DNA of 9,294 bases from Lysobacteraceae bacterium. Its GTDB lineage: Bacteria; Pseudomonadota; Gammaproteobacteria; Xanthomonadales; Xanthomonadaceae. The DNA lies in assembly GCA_028293685.1 (NCBI GenBank), contig JAQGOI010000147.1, forward strand, positions 1 to 9,294, read 5' to 3'. Within the stretch, counting starts at the first letter, position 1; every line of letters starts with the position of its first letter. Of the stretch, positions 1 to 8,200 are shown one piece after another. Under the pieces are notes generated by a model. It was not told the origin of the DNA. It saw nothing but the letters and a program-made list of their open reading frames with translations, and searched no databases. The translations under genes were made by a program, and so were the position numbers.

Positions 1-82
1 TCGGCGTGGTCATCGGTACGGGATGGTGACGATGTGCATCGGCACCGGAATGGGCGCTGCTGGAATTTTCGAAGCGGTCTAA
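1..82 (+). CDS. Thiolase (acetyl-CoA C-acyltransferase), C-terminal end only
   Basis: Only the last 26 codons are present (frame starting at base 2, TAA stop at 80-82); the rest lies left of the window. The visible peptide contains RYGMVTMCIGTGMGAAGIF and ends EAV. This is the conserved C-terminal signature of thiolases, where the Cys of the MCIGTGMG stretch is the catalytic acid/base cysteine near the C-terminus and the glycine-rich loop lines the active site. Family members cleave or condense 3-ketoacyl-CoA, in fatty-acid beta-oxidation or acetoacetyl-CoA formation. The fragment cannot tell a FadA-type degradative enzyme from a biosynthetic acetyl-CoA acetyltransferase. A 10-bp GC palindrome (85-94) follows the stop closely, without a T-run. 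The 3' end is partly duplicated downstream (154-235). Confidence 0.85.
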   Translation, partial: RRGHRYGMVTMCIGTGMGAAGIFEAV

Positions 83-120
83 GCGCGCCGGCGCACCTTC
101 CTGGCGCGCGGCGGCGCGGC
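39..120 (+). repeat. Direct repeat, copy 1 (thiolase 3' end plus flank)
   Basis: This 82-bp segment covers the last 14 sense codons of the thiolase gene, its stop codon and 38 bp of downstream DNA. It recurs at 154-235 with about 10 mismatches (roughly 88% identity) at a constant offset of 115 bp. The last 24 bp (97-120 against 212-235) are identical. Nine more matching bases lie further left (25-33 against 145-153, one mismatch), separated by a 5-base gap, so the original duplication was probably somewhat longer. Confidence 0.85.
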
Positions 121-153
121 GGGCTTCCTCGATCTTGGCGGCGCGGTCACGAT

Positions 154-235
154 TCGGCACCGGGATGGGCGCTGCTGGGATTTTCGAAGCGCTTGAGACT
201 CGCCAGCGCATCTTCCTGGCGCGCGGCGGCGCGGC
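154..235 (+). repeat. Direct repeat, copy 2 (degenerate thiolase tail)
   Basis: This is the second copy of the 39-120 segment. In the thiolase frame it still reads GTGMGAAGIFEA, but the stop codon is lost and the frame runs on as LETRQRIF. Two of the differences inside the coding part are synonymous (GGA to GGG). The mismatches cluster around the former stop, while the 3' end is perfectly conserved. No catalytic part of a thiolase precedes it, so it is a non-functional remnant. It arose either by local tandem duplication or by recombination with a second thiolase gene. Confidence 0.8.
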
Positions 236-293
236 TAGATTGTTGAAAGGTGTAGGTTTCTGCGGCGCGACACTCGTCGCATGGGAGGGAACC

Positions 294-722
294 ATGGAAA
301 TCCACCGCGCTGACCCCGCCTATCGCAACCGCGCGTTGCTGATGCTGGCTTTCACTGCACTGTGCTGCGTTGTCGTGCTGCTTGTCCTGCAGGCTTGGCT
401 GCAGCGCGTCAGCGCTGAGCTGCTGTCGAGCGATCCGGAGACGTTGCGCCACTGGTTGCGCGGTTTGCTTTCCGGCCTCGGGTTGGGGTTGGCGGTCCCG
501 GCGGCACTGTTGGGCATGGGGCTGCGGAGGCTGGGCAATCAGGCCGCACGTGAGCAGCGGTTCCCGCCGCAACAATGGAAAACCCTGCGCGACGTCCGGG
601 TGCTTCGCGGTCCGGCAGCGGCGCGATGGTCAGTACGTACCGTGGCGCTCGGAACGATCGCAATTGCCCTGGCCACGTTTCTGGTGGCATGGGCGCTTTG
701 GGTGTTGTGGCGGTTTGCCTGA
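294..722 (+). CDS. Small membrane protein of unknown function
   Basis: The predicted protein has 142 residues and I do not recognise its family. The ATG at 294 is chosen because a GGAGGG Shine-Dalgarno sequence lies at 284-289, 4 nt upstream. Three hydrophobic stretches are visible: about residues 14-35 (rich in Leu, Val and Cys), 56-77 (Gly/Leu-rich) and 115-138. The protein is therefore likely a three-pass inner-membrane protein, with a basic loop of about 35 residues between segments 2 and 3 containing several Arg and a PPQQW motif. There is no cleavable signal peptide or catalytic motif. The reading frame stays open upstream to base 30 through the degenerate thiolase repeat. An in-frame ATG at 165 would give a longer form, but nothing there looks like a ribosome-binding site. 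It converges with galU, and the stop codons lie 15 bp apart. Confidence 0.7.
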   Translation: MEIHRADPAYRNRALLMLAFTALCCVVVLLVLQAWLQRVSAELLSSDPETLRHWLRGLLSGLGLGLAVPAALLGMGLRRLGNQAAREQRFPPQQWKTLRDVRVLRGPAAARWSVRTVALGTIAIALATFLVAWALWVLWRFA

Positions 723-742
723 TCGCCGCCGGTGCGATCAGG
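718..742. terminator. Bidirectional stem-loop between converging genes
   Basis: A perfect 9-bp inverted repeat (CCTGATCGC at 718-726, GCGATCAGG at 734-742) surrounds a 7-nt loop. The left arm contains the TGA stop of the membrane protein (720-722), and the right arm contains the galU stop (738-740 on the minus strand). Its position suits a shared transcription end for both genes. Neither side is followed by a T-run, so intrinsic termination would be weak; the hairpin may instead protect 3' ends or act with Rho. Confidence 0.5.
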
Positions 743-1667
743 TCAGTTCGATCACGCCAAGTTCGCTGAGCGCGTCCTGCATCATCCGCCGGGCGGCGTC
801 GCTGAGGGTCTCGTGATCCAGCGCATAGCGGATCGTCGCTTCCACCAGTCCGATATGCGTGCCGCAATCAAAGCGCGTCCCGAGGAATCGATACGCAAGC
901 ACGTCCTGTTCAAGCAGGAGTGCCGAAATGGCATCGGTCAACTGGATTTCGCCGCCTGCCCCGGGCGGCGTGGACTCGAGCAATTCGAAGATGCGCGGCG
1001 AAAGAATGTAGCGACCGACCACAGCCAGGGTGCTCGGTGCCTCGGCGGGTTCGGGTTTCTCGACGATGGCGCTGATCCGTCCCTGCCGTTCGCTGAAGTC
1101 CTCGGTCGCGACAATGCCGTAACTGCTGGTCTGGGATCGCGGAACATCCTGTGTCGCGATGACGCTGGCCCCTGACGCCTGCGCGACATCGGCCATCTGA
1201 CTCAACGCGCCGGGGCCGCGGTTCCAGATGAGGTCGTCGGGCAGGATCACCGCGAATGGCTCGTCGCCGATCACCGGTTTGGCGCACAGAACGGCGTGCC
1301 CCAGGCCCAGCGCTTCAGCCTGGGTGACGAAGACCGCGCGCACACCGGGTGGTAGCACGCTGCGAACCAGCTCGAGCTGCTCGAGTTTGCCGGCACGCTC
1401 GAGTTTCTGTTCGAGCTCGTAGGCCTTGTCGAAGTAGTCGGCAACAGCATGTTTGTAGCGGTTGGTCACGAAGACGAGCGTGTCGCACCCGGCCTCGATC
1501 GCCTCGTCGACGGCGTACTGGATCAACGGCTTGTCGATGATCGGCAGCATCTCCTTGGGGACCGTCTTGGTCGCCGGCAGGAAGCGCGTGCCCAGTCCTG
1601 CAACGGGAAACACGGCCTTGCGAATGCGTCGGCTATGGCCAGTGGCTGCCGTTGGCGAAGAGGTCAT
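738..1667 (-). CDS. galU: UTP-glucose-1-phosphate uridylyltransferase
   Basis: GalU makes UDP-glucose from UTP and glucose-1-phosphate in the cytoplasm, for LPS core, O-antigen, exopolysaccharide and trehalose synthesis. The 309-residue length is normal for bacterial GalU. The nucleotidyltransferase signature AGLGTRFLPATKTVPKEM is at residues 23-40. LGLGHAV is at about 120-126, the acidic metal-binding PDD at 143-145, VEKP at 202-205, and GGEIQLTDAI follows in the C-terminal third. The ATG at 1667 shares its A with the TGA stop of the upstream gene (TGATG). An AAGGAAG ribosome-binding site lies at 1673-1679. A TTG one codon earlier would also be in frame but is less likely. It is the last gene of the coupled cluster. 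The N-terminus is about a dozen residues longer than in many homologues, with no alternative start before the signature. Confidence 0.95.
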   Translation of the reverse strand: MTSSPTAATGHSRRIRKAVFPVAGLGTRFLPATKTVPKEMLPIIDKPLIQYAVDEAIEAGCDTLVFVTNRYKHAVADYFDKAYELEQKLERAGKLEQLELVRSVLPPGVRAVFVTQAEALGLGHAVLCAKPVIGDEPFAVILPDDLIWNRGPGALSQMADVAQASGASVIATQDVPRSQTSSYGIVATEDFSERQGRISAIVEKPEPAEAPSTLAVVGRYILSPRIFELLESTPPGAGGEIQLTDAISALLLEQDVLAYRFLGTRFDCGTHIGLVEATIRYALDHETLSDAARRMMQDALSELGVIELT

Positions 1668-3571
1668 CAAATCTTCCTTGCGTGCCGGGCCGGAAAGGCC
1701 ACGACGGTAGCCGAAGGCGTCTCGCGCGGCGCGTTGGTCGGAGTGAACTCCGGCACCGACTCACGCAGGATCAACGCCAGTTGCTCGAGATCGTAGCGGC
1801 CCACCGCATCACGCAGGCGTGAGGTGGCCGACGCGATTTTTTCCGCCGATACCACGCGCGCCTCGGCCTGGAGGATCTTGGGGTGCGACGTTGGCCGATA
1901 GCGCTCGTCGGCATGGAACAGCGTCTCGTGGAGTTTCTCGCCGGCGCGCAGACCGGTATAGACGATGGCGACATCGCGGCCGGGTGTCTTGCCGGCTAGG
2001 TGGATCATCTGCTCGGCAAGCAGGCGGATCGACACCGGCTCGCCCATGTCCAGGGTGTAGACCGCATGTTGTGATCCGATCGCCGCCGCCTGCAGGATCA
2101 ACTGGCAGGCCTCCGGGATGGTCATGAAATAGCGCGTCACGTCCGCGTCGGTCACGGTGACCGGCCCGCCACAACGGATCTGCTCGCGAAACAAGGGAAC
2201 GACGCTGCCGGCGGAATCGAGCACATTGCCGAAGCGGACGGTCACCGATCGTGTCGCCCGCGGATCGGCCATCGCCTGGCACACCATCTCCGCAAGACGT
2301 TTGCTTGCTCCCAGTACATTGGCGGGGTCGACGGCCTTGTCGGTGGAGATCAGTACGAACGTTCCCACTCCGGCATTGTGGCTTTCCCGAGCCACCGTCT
2401 CCGTGGCGAGCACATTGTTGCGGATGGCTTCGCGCAACTGCGTTTCGAGCAACGGCACCTGTTTGTAGGCGGCGGCGTGAAACACGGCCTCCGGGCTGGA
2501 TGACGCCAGCGCGTGGCGAATCACGGCCGGATCGCCGCAATCGCCCAATACCGGCACGCACACGATCTGTGGGAAGTCACGGCGCAACTCCGCTGCAGTT
2601 GTCGTCAGCGCCAATTCGTCCATTTCAAGCAATGCGATCTGGCGAGCACCGTGCCGCGCGCACTGACGGCTCAATTCCGAACCGATCGAACCGCCGGCAC
2701 CGGTGACCAGCACGCTTCGGCCACCAAGCCATCCGCGGATCGCCTTCCAGTCCGGCGTCACGGGTTGGCGGCCAAGGAGATCCTCGATCGCGACCTCCTT
2801 CAGCTCACCGGGCAGCGAGCGTCCTTCCAGCAGGTCGTCCAGGCGCGGCACGGTGCGGAACGGAATACCCGTCCGCTCACAGGCCGCGACGATGCGGCGC
2901 ATCGACGCGGCATCCAGCGAAGGAATGGCGATCACCAGCAGCCGGGCTGCCGTTTCCGGGGCGATGCGCTCGACCTCCTCGATGCGGCCGAGGATCGGAA
3001 CCCCCTGCAGGTGACTTCCGCGCAGCTTTGCGGCGTCGTCAAGGAAGCCCACTGGCTGGTAGGCACCGGCACGGCGCAGATCGCGAACGAGTGCTTCGCC
3101 GGCCTGCCCCGCGCCGAGGATCAACACCCGCAGGACAGCTTTATCGCTGCCGCTTTGCCGATAATCCTTCCACGCCCGATACAGCAGACGCGGCATTCCC
3201 AGCAACGCCGTCAGCACGATCGGATACAGGACCAGCACCGTCCGCGGCACCTGGCCCAGGCGGTTGTACAACACCAGCCCGATGACAATGGAAAACAAGC
3301 CGACGACGCTGGCCTTGAGGATGTTCAGCAGGTCGGGGACGCTGGCAAACCGCCAGATGCCTCGGTAGAGGCCCACCCGCCACAACACCAGACCCTGGGC
3401 GAACAGGACGATCGCCGTCTCCGTCGACCACAACGGCAGTGCCGGTGGCAGCGCCAGGATCGCGTAGCGGAACTGGTGCAGTCCGGTCCAGGCCAGCCAG
3501 ACCATGCACAGGTCGTGCATGACGACGGCCGTCCTGGGAAATCCGATGGTCACGTCTTTCCAGCCACTCAT
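1667..3571 (-). CDS. Membrane-bound nucleotide-sugar 4,6-dehydratase (WbpM/CapD family)
   Basis: This 634-residue protein matches the long-form WbpM/FlaA1/CapD family, whose members convert UDP-GlcNAc to a 4-keto-6-deoxy sugar for QuiNAc/FucNAc-type O-antigen or capsule residues. The N-terminal part (about 15-130) has four hydrophobic segments. A CoA-binding/Rossmann-like domain follows with GAGQAGE at 153-159. The catalytic SDR domain starts at TGAGGSIGSE (290-299). STDK is at 409-412 and NVLGASKR at 418-425, so the Tyr of the usual YxxxK is Leu420 and Lys424 is retained. RFGNV (446-450), TRYFMTIPEA (479-488) and LRAGEKLHETLF (541-552) are further family hallmarks. The start overlaps the upstream stop in an ATGA (3568-3571), and the end overlaps galU, so translation is probably coupled on both sides. 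The exact substrate is not provable from sequence. Confidence 0.93.
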   Translation of the reverse strand: MSGWKDVTIGFPRTAVVMHDLCMVWLAWTGLHQFRYAILALPPALPLWSTETAIVLFAQGLVLWRVGLYRGIWRFASVPDLLNILKASVVGLFSIVIGLVLYNRLGQVPRTVLVLYPIVLTALLGMPRLLYRAWKDYRQSGSDKAVLRVLILGAGQAGEALVRDLRRAGAYQPVGFLDDAAKLRGSHLQGVPILGRIEEVERIAPETAARLLVIAIPSLDAASMRRIVAACERTGIPFRTVPRLDDLLEGRSLPGELKEVAIEDLLGRQPVTPDWKAIRGWLGGRSVLVTGAGGSIGSELSRQCARHGARQIALLEMDELALTTTAAELRRDFPQIVCVPVLGDCGDPAVIRHALASSSPEAVFHAAAYKQVPLLETQLREAIRNNVLATETVARESHNAGVGTFVLISTDKAVDPANVLGASKRLAEMVCQAMADPRATRSVTVRFGNVLDSAGSVVPLFREQIRCGGPVTVTDADVTRYFMTIPEACQLILQAAAIGSQHAVYTLDMGEPVSIRLLAEQMIHLAGKTPGRDVAIVYTGLRAGEKLHETLFHADERYRPTSHPKILQAEARVVSAEKIASATSRLRDAVGRYDLEQLALILRESVPEFTPTNAPRETPSATVVAFPARHARKI

Positions 3572-4599
3572 TCCCTGTCACCTCGTCCGGTCCTTCGATG
3601 CGGCCGTCGCAACGCGAGCCAGGCTGACATGCCGCCAAGCGTCGCTATCCCCAGCGACAGCATCATAAACGCAACACTGCGGCTGCTCGTGGCCAGCATC
3701 AGCACGATCGCACCGAGAGTCCAGGCCGCATAGGCCAGGGTCACGGGGCTATGCCGCGGCAGACGCCGCACCCAATGCTGGTACGCGTGTTCCGTATGCG
3801 GCAGCCACCAACGTTGCCGACCCACCATGCGCCCAAACAGGGTCAGGGAGGCGTCAATCAGGAACGCGGACAAGGGCAGCAGCAGTACCGGTGCCTGTAT
3901 CGGCTGCCGGAGACACCCCACCCATACCAGTAGGGCCGCGAGGAGGTATCCCAGCGCGCCGCTGCCGACGTCACCCAGGAAAATACGGGCCCTTGGGAAG
4001 TTGAATGGGAGAAAACCCAGGCAGGCGGCAGCCAGGGCAAGCGCCAGCCCTCCAACGGCGTAGCTGACGGGCGCCTGGCTCCCAAATGCGATCGCGCCGT
4101 AACCAGTCGCCACGAGCAACGCCTGGCTGGCCGCCAGGCCATCGATGCCGTCCATGAAGTTCCAGACATTCGTCAGGATCATCGATGCGGCGAAAGCGGA
4201 CAGTGCCGCAGGTACGCTGCCGCTCCAGCTCCAGATGCCCCATGCGAGCAACAGTGACGCGAGCGCCTGCACGGCCAGCCTGGTCAATGGCGACTGCGGC
4301 TGGTGGTCGTCCATCCAGCCCACGCCCCCTACGAGGAACAAACCGCCAGCAATGGCGCCCAGCAATGTACGGCTGGCGGGTTCGTCCAATGCCAGATACC
4401 CGATCGCCAGCAGCATCACCACGACAATCGCGATGCCGCCGCCGCGGGGGGTAGCCAATACATGGCTGCGTCGATCGCCGGGTTCGTCGAGCAGGCGCCG
4501 GTGCATGGCGTAGCGCCTGGCCAGCCACGTACCTGCGAAAGCGAGGAGGAACAACGCGGCGATCCAGCTCGCCAGCCAGCCAGCGCTGCCCTCAGGCAC
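3568..4599 (-). CDS. Undecaprenyl-phosphate glycosyl-1-phosphate transferase (WecA/WbpL-like)
   Basis: This polytopic inner-membrane enzyme of the MraY/WecA family should move a HexNAc-1-phosphate from a UDP-sugar to undecaprenyl phosphate, the first step of O-antigen or related glycan assembly. From the GTG start it has 343 residues and about ten hydrophobic segments. Motifs in order are LLDEPGDRRSH (36-46), TPRGGG (50-55), the Asp pair MDD (96-98), NVWNFMDGIDGLA (144-156), FLGDVGSG (207-214), FLIDASLTL (246-254) and HAYQH (271-275). The HAYQ form and the adjacent WbpM-like gene favour a WbpL-type enzyme. The frame is open upstream into lapB, but earlier ATGs would overlap lapB's zinc domain and lack a properly spaced ribosome-binding site. 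The GTG at 4599, 2 nt after the lapB stop, fits reinitiation; no strong Shine-Dalgarno is seen, so the start is less sure than the gene. Confidence 0.9.
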   Translation of the reverse strand: MPEGSAGWLASWIAALFLLAFAGTWLARRYAMHRRLLDEPGDRRSHVLATPRGGGIAIVVVMLLAIGYLALDEPASRTLLGAIAGGLFLVGGVGWMDDHQPQSPLTRLAVQALASLLLAWGIWSWSGSVPAALSAFAASMILTNVWNFMDGIDGLAASQALLVATGYGAIAFGSQAPVSYAVGGLALALAAACLGFLPFNFPRARIFLGDVGSGALGYLLAALLVWVGCLRQPIQAPVLLLPLSAFLIDASLTLFGRMVGRQRWWLPHTEHAYQHWVRRLPRHSPVTLAYAAWTLGAIVLMLATSSRSVAFMMLSLGIATLGGMSAWLALRRPHRRTGRGDRE

Positions 4600-4601
4600 G
4601 C

Positions 4602-5780
4602 CTAGACCACGGCATAGTTCAGCAGCGGCTTGATGGTGCCCCATTCCTTGCAGCTGGGGCATTGCCAGTGGTGGCTGCGCGCGCCGAAACCGCATCGGCT
4701 ACAGCGGTAGCTCGGGTTGCGCACGAGCAACTGATCGGTGATGTGCTTGAGATCCTGCAACGTCGCGTTGGAATCGCCATCCTCGGCTAGCGACAGGTCG
4801 ATCAGCGCCGCCTCTCCGCGAACCGACGGACGATCCTTGAGTTGCTGTGCCAGATAGTTGCGCGCCGCCGGAACGCCCTCCTCCGCTTCGACCAGCCGCG
4901 TCAGCGCCAGCACTGGTGAAATCCCCCGGTAGTGCTCGCTCATTTCACTCAGGAACGTGCGCGCGCCCGGGCCGTCGCCAACGCGCTCATAGCTCGACAG
5001 CAGCTGTGGAAGGATTTCTGGAAGGTAGTCCGGGTCATGGCGTGCAGCACGTTCGAAGGCCCGGATCGCGGCGGCGTCATTGCCCGATTCGATTTCGATC
5101 CGACCCTCCAGCATTCCCGCTCGCACCGACGTCGAATCCGCCGCATAGGCGCGCGCGATCGACTCGCGGGCGCCGTCGATATCGCCCGATGAACGCTGGC
5201 GTTCGGCGAGTTCGCATTCGAACTGACCGATCAGCTTGCCCATCGGCTCACCGGTGGCGGCCTCAAAGCGCGTCGCGTTTTCGATGGCCTTGGGCCAGTC
5301 CCGTTCGGCCTGGTAGATACCGATCAGATGCCTGAGCGCCTGCGGGGCGCGCTGGTCGATCTTGGCAAGGTCCGAAAAGACGGTCTCGGCCCGATCCAGC
5401 AATCCCGATCGCATGTAATCCTCGCCCAACGCGAGCAATGCCTGGACCTTCTGCGCATCGTTGAGGTCCGGGCGCTGGACCAGCGCCTGATGCAGGCGGA
5501 TGGCCCGGTCGACTTCGCCGCGCCGACGGAACAGGTGTCCGAGAGCGACCTGCGTCTCGAAGGTTTCCTTGTCCAGTTCGGCGATGTGCAGGAACAACTC
5601 GATCGCTTTGTCCGGTTGCTCGTTGAGCAGGTAGTTGAGGCCCCGGAAATAGGTCGTCGACAGTTTGCTGACCTGGCTGTCGCTATGGCGCTCGCCGCCG
5701 CGACGCCCGATCACCCAGCCGCTGAGCGCAGCCAGTGGCAACAACAGGAAGAACCACAGCCACTGATCGAGGTCCGTCAC
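4602..5780 (-). CDS. lapB: Lipopolysaccharide assembly protein B (TPR and rubredoxin-like zinc protein)
   Basis: In E. coli LapB (YciM) is an inner-membrane adaptor that, with FtsH, controls degradation of LpxC and so balances LPS against phospholipid. The predicted 392 residues agree with E. coli's 389. One membrane anchor lies at about 8-25 (WLWFFLLLPLAALSGWV). Tandem TPR helices follow, beginning near residue 41 (FRGLNYLLNEQPDKAIELF, then GHLFRRRGEVDRAIRLHQ). The C-terminal zinc knuckle YRCSRCGF...WQCPSCKEW uses Cys360, 363, 374 and 377 and ends in the typical W-x-T-IKP. The start is taken as GTG at 5780, 2 nt after the lapA stop, because it places the anchor at the N-terminus and gives the family length; the open frame extends further only inside lapA. 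The ribosome-binding site is weak, which suggests coupling to lapA. Confidence 0.95.
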   Translation of the reverse strand: MTDLDQWLWFFLLLPLAALSGWVIGRRGGERHSDSQVSKLSTTYFRGLNYLLNEQPDKAIELFLHIAELDKETFETQVALGHLFRRRGEVDRAIRLHQALVQRPDLNDAQKVQALLALGEDYMRSGLLDRAETVFSDLAKIDQRAPQALRHLIGIYQAERDWPKAIENATRFEAATGEPMGKLIGQFECELAERQRSSGDIDGARESIARAYAADSTSVRAGMLEGRIEIESGNDAAAIRAFERAARHDPDYLPEILPQLLSSYERVGDGPGARTFLSEMSEHYRGISPVLALTRLVEAEEGVPAARNYLAQQLKDRPSVRGEAALIDLSLAEDGDSNATLQDLKHITDQLLVRNPSYRCSRCGFGARSHHWQCPSCKEWGTIKPLLNYAVV

Positions 5781-5782
5781 GC

Positions 5783-6052
5783 TCAGCGTTGCCTTGGCTC
5801 GAGCGGTTCGGCATCGCGCGCAGCCCGATCCGCAGCGCGCAGGCGACGGCTCATCGGCAAAACCATGCCGGCGCTGACAACAACCCCGCCAACAACAATC
5901 CCCATGAGCAATGCCAGAAGCAGGCTCACACACAGCGACCCGCGAAGCGTGACTACGCCCAGGTCAATCGCAATGGGTTGTGCGTTGAGTGCGCCAACGG
6001 CAATGCCGACGGCTAGAAATGCGAATGCAATCAACAGGCGGATCAGGCGCAT
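5783..6052 (-). CDS. lapA: Lipopolysaccharide assembly protein A (DUF1049 membrane protein)
   Basis: This 89-residue protein has two hydrophobic segments (about 4-22 and 41-66) joined by a short loop (NAQPIAIDLGVVTLRGS), followed by a charged Arg/Ala/Glu-rich cytoplasmic tail. That is the LapA (YciS) layout: a small inner-membrane partner of LapB in LPS homeostasis. The identity rests on this layout together with direct adjacency to lapB, since LapA sequences vary a lot. The ATG at 6052 has a GGAG about 8 nt upstream. The 77-nt gap to ihfB may hold its own promoter, but I see no convincing -35/-10 pair. Confidence 0.88.
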   Translation of the reverse strand: MRLIRLLIAFAFLAVGIAVGALNAQPIAIDLGVVTLRGSLCVSLLLALLMGIVVGGVVVSAGMVLPMSRRLRAADRAARDAEPLEPRQR

Positions 6053-6129
6053 GTTCGGCTCCGGACGCGATTGCTAGCTTAGCCGACACGCCCTGGATTG
6101 TTCAGCCCGCGAACGCCTAGCCGAATGGA

Positions 6130-6432
6130 TCAGTCTTCCACAGGCAACGGGATGGCCGTGCTGACGCGTTCGCGCAGTTCCTTTCCCGGCTTGAAATGTG
6201 GAACGTGCTTGCCCGGAAGCGCGACGGAATCGCCCGTCTTTGGATTGCGACCAGTGCGTGGTGGCCGGAAATGCAGCGAAAAACTACCGAATCCACGGAT
6301 CTCGATGCGCTCACCCTGGGCCAGGGCGCCGCCCATCAACTCGAGCAGGCATTTGACCGCGAGATCGACATCCTCGGACTTCAGGTGCCCCTGGCGCTGG
6401 CTCAGGATCTCGATCAGTTCGGACTTCGTCAT
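6130..6432 (-). CDS. ihfB: Integration host factor subunit beta
   Basis: IHF beta pairs with IHF alpha to bind and sharply bend DNA in replication, recombination and promoter architecture. The 100-residue protein begins [10 protein letters not shown] and carries [21 protein letters not shown] (47-67), the beta-arm with the Pro that intercalates into DNA. It then has the [14 protein letters not shown] stretch (77-90) diagnostic of IHF rather than HU. The open frame extends upstream without start signals, and ATG 6432 matches the conserved family N-terminus. It lies 67 nt after rpsA, in the cmk-rpsA-ihfB order standard in gammaproteobacteria, with a hairpin in the gap. The ribosome-binding site is poor (a GGA about 12 nt upstream). 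Confidence 0.96.
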   Translation of the reverse strand: MTKSELIEILSQRQGHLKSEDVDLAVKCLLELMGGALAQGERIEIRGFGSFSLHFRPPRTGRNPKTGDSVALPGKHVPHFKPGKELRERVSTAIPLPVED

Positions 6433-6460
6433 GCGTTCGGGATCCGTGCGTGCGCAACAA

Positions 6461-6485
6461 ACGGCCCGGCGTGTTGCCGGGCCGT
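6461..6485 (-). terminator. GC-rich hairpin between rpsA and ihfB
   Basis: A perfect 10-bp inverted repeat (ACGGCCCGGC at 6461-6470, GCCGGGCCGT at 6476-6485) has a 5-nt loop. Read on the minus strand it begins 14 nt after the rpsA stop and is followed by TTTGTTG, a short U-rich tail. It should act as a full or partial terminator, or as an mRNA 3'-end stabiliser. Either would keep the very highly expressed rpsA message from driving ihfB at the same level. Confidence 0.7.
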
Positions 6486-6499
6486 CGTATGCCGAGTGC

Positions 6500-8200
<1,701 letters not shown>

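Noticed and set aside
243..274. TTGAAA at 243-248 as a -35 box of a promoter for the membrane protein gene.
   Set aside because: No acceptable -10 box occurs 16-18 bp downstream; the best candidate is 20 bp away and poor.
147..575. A minus-strand open frame of 142 codons whose tail appears partly repeated (RAAARQE...RFEN).
   Set aside because: The repetition comes from the duplicated thiolase tail read backwards. The plus-strand reading matches the thiolase C-terminal signature exactly and explains the region better.
2513..3733. A 406-codon open frame on the plus strand, antisense to the WbpM-like gene.
   Set aside because: It is Gln/Arg/His-rich and without motifs, and it covers a gene with clear catalytic motifs on the other strand. 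It is a GC-driven shadow.
4600..4695. An N-terminal extension of the WecA/WbpL-like protein starting inside lapB.
   Set aside because: It would translate lapB's zinc-domain DNA in another frame, without a properly spaced ribosome-binding site and without resemblance to the family N-terminus.
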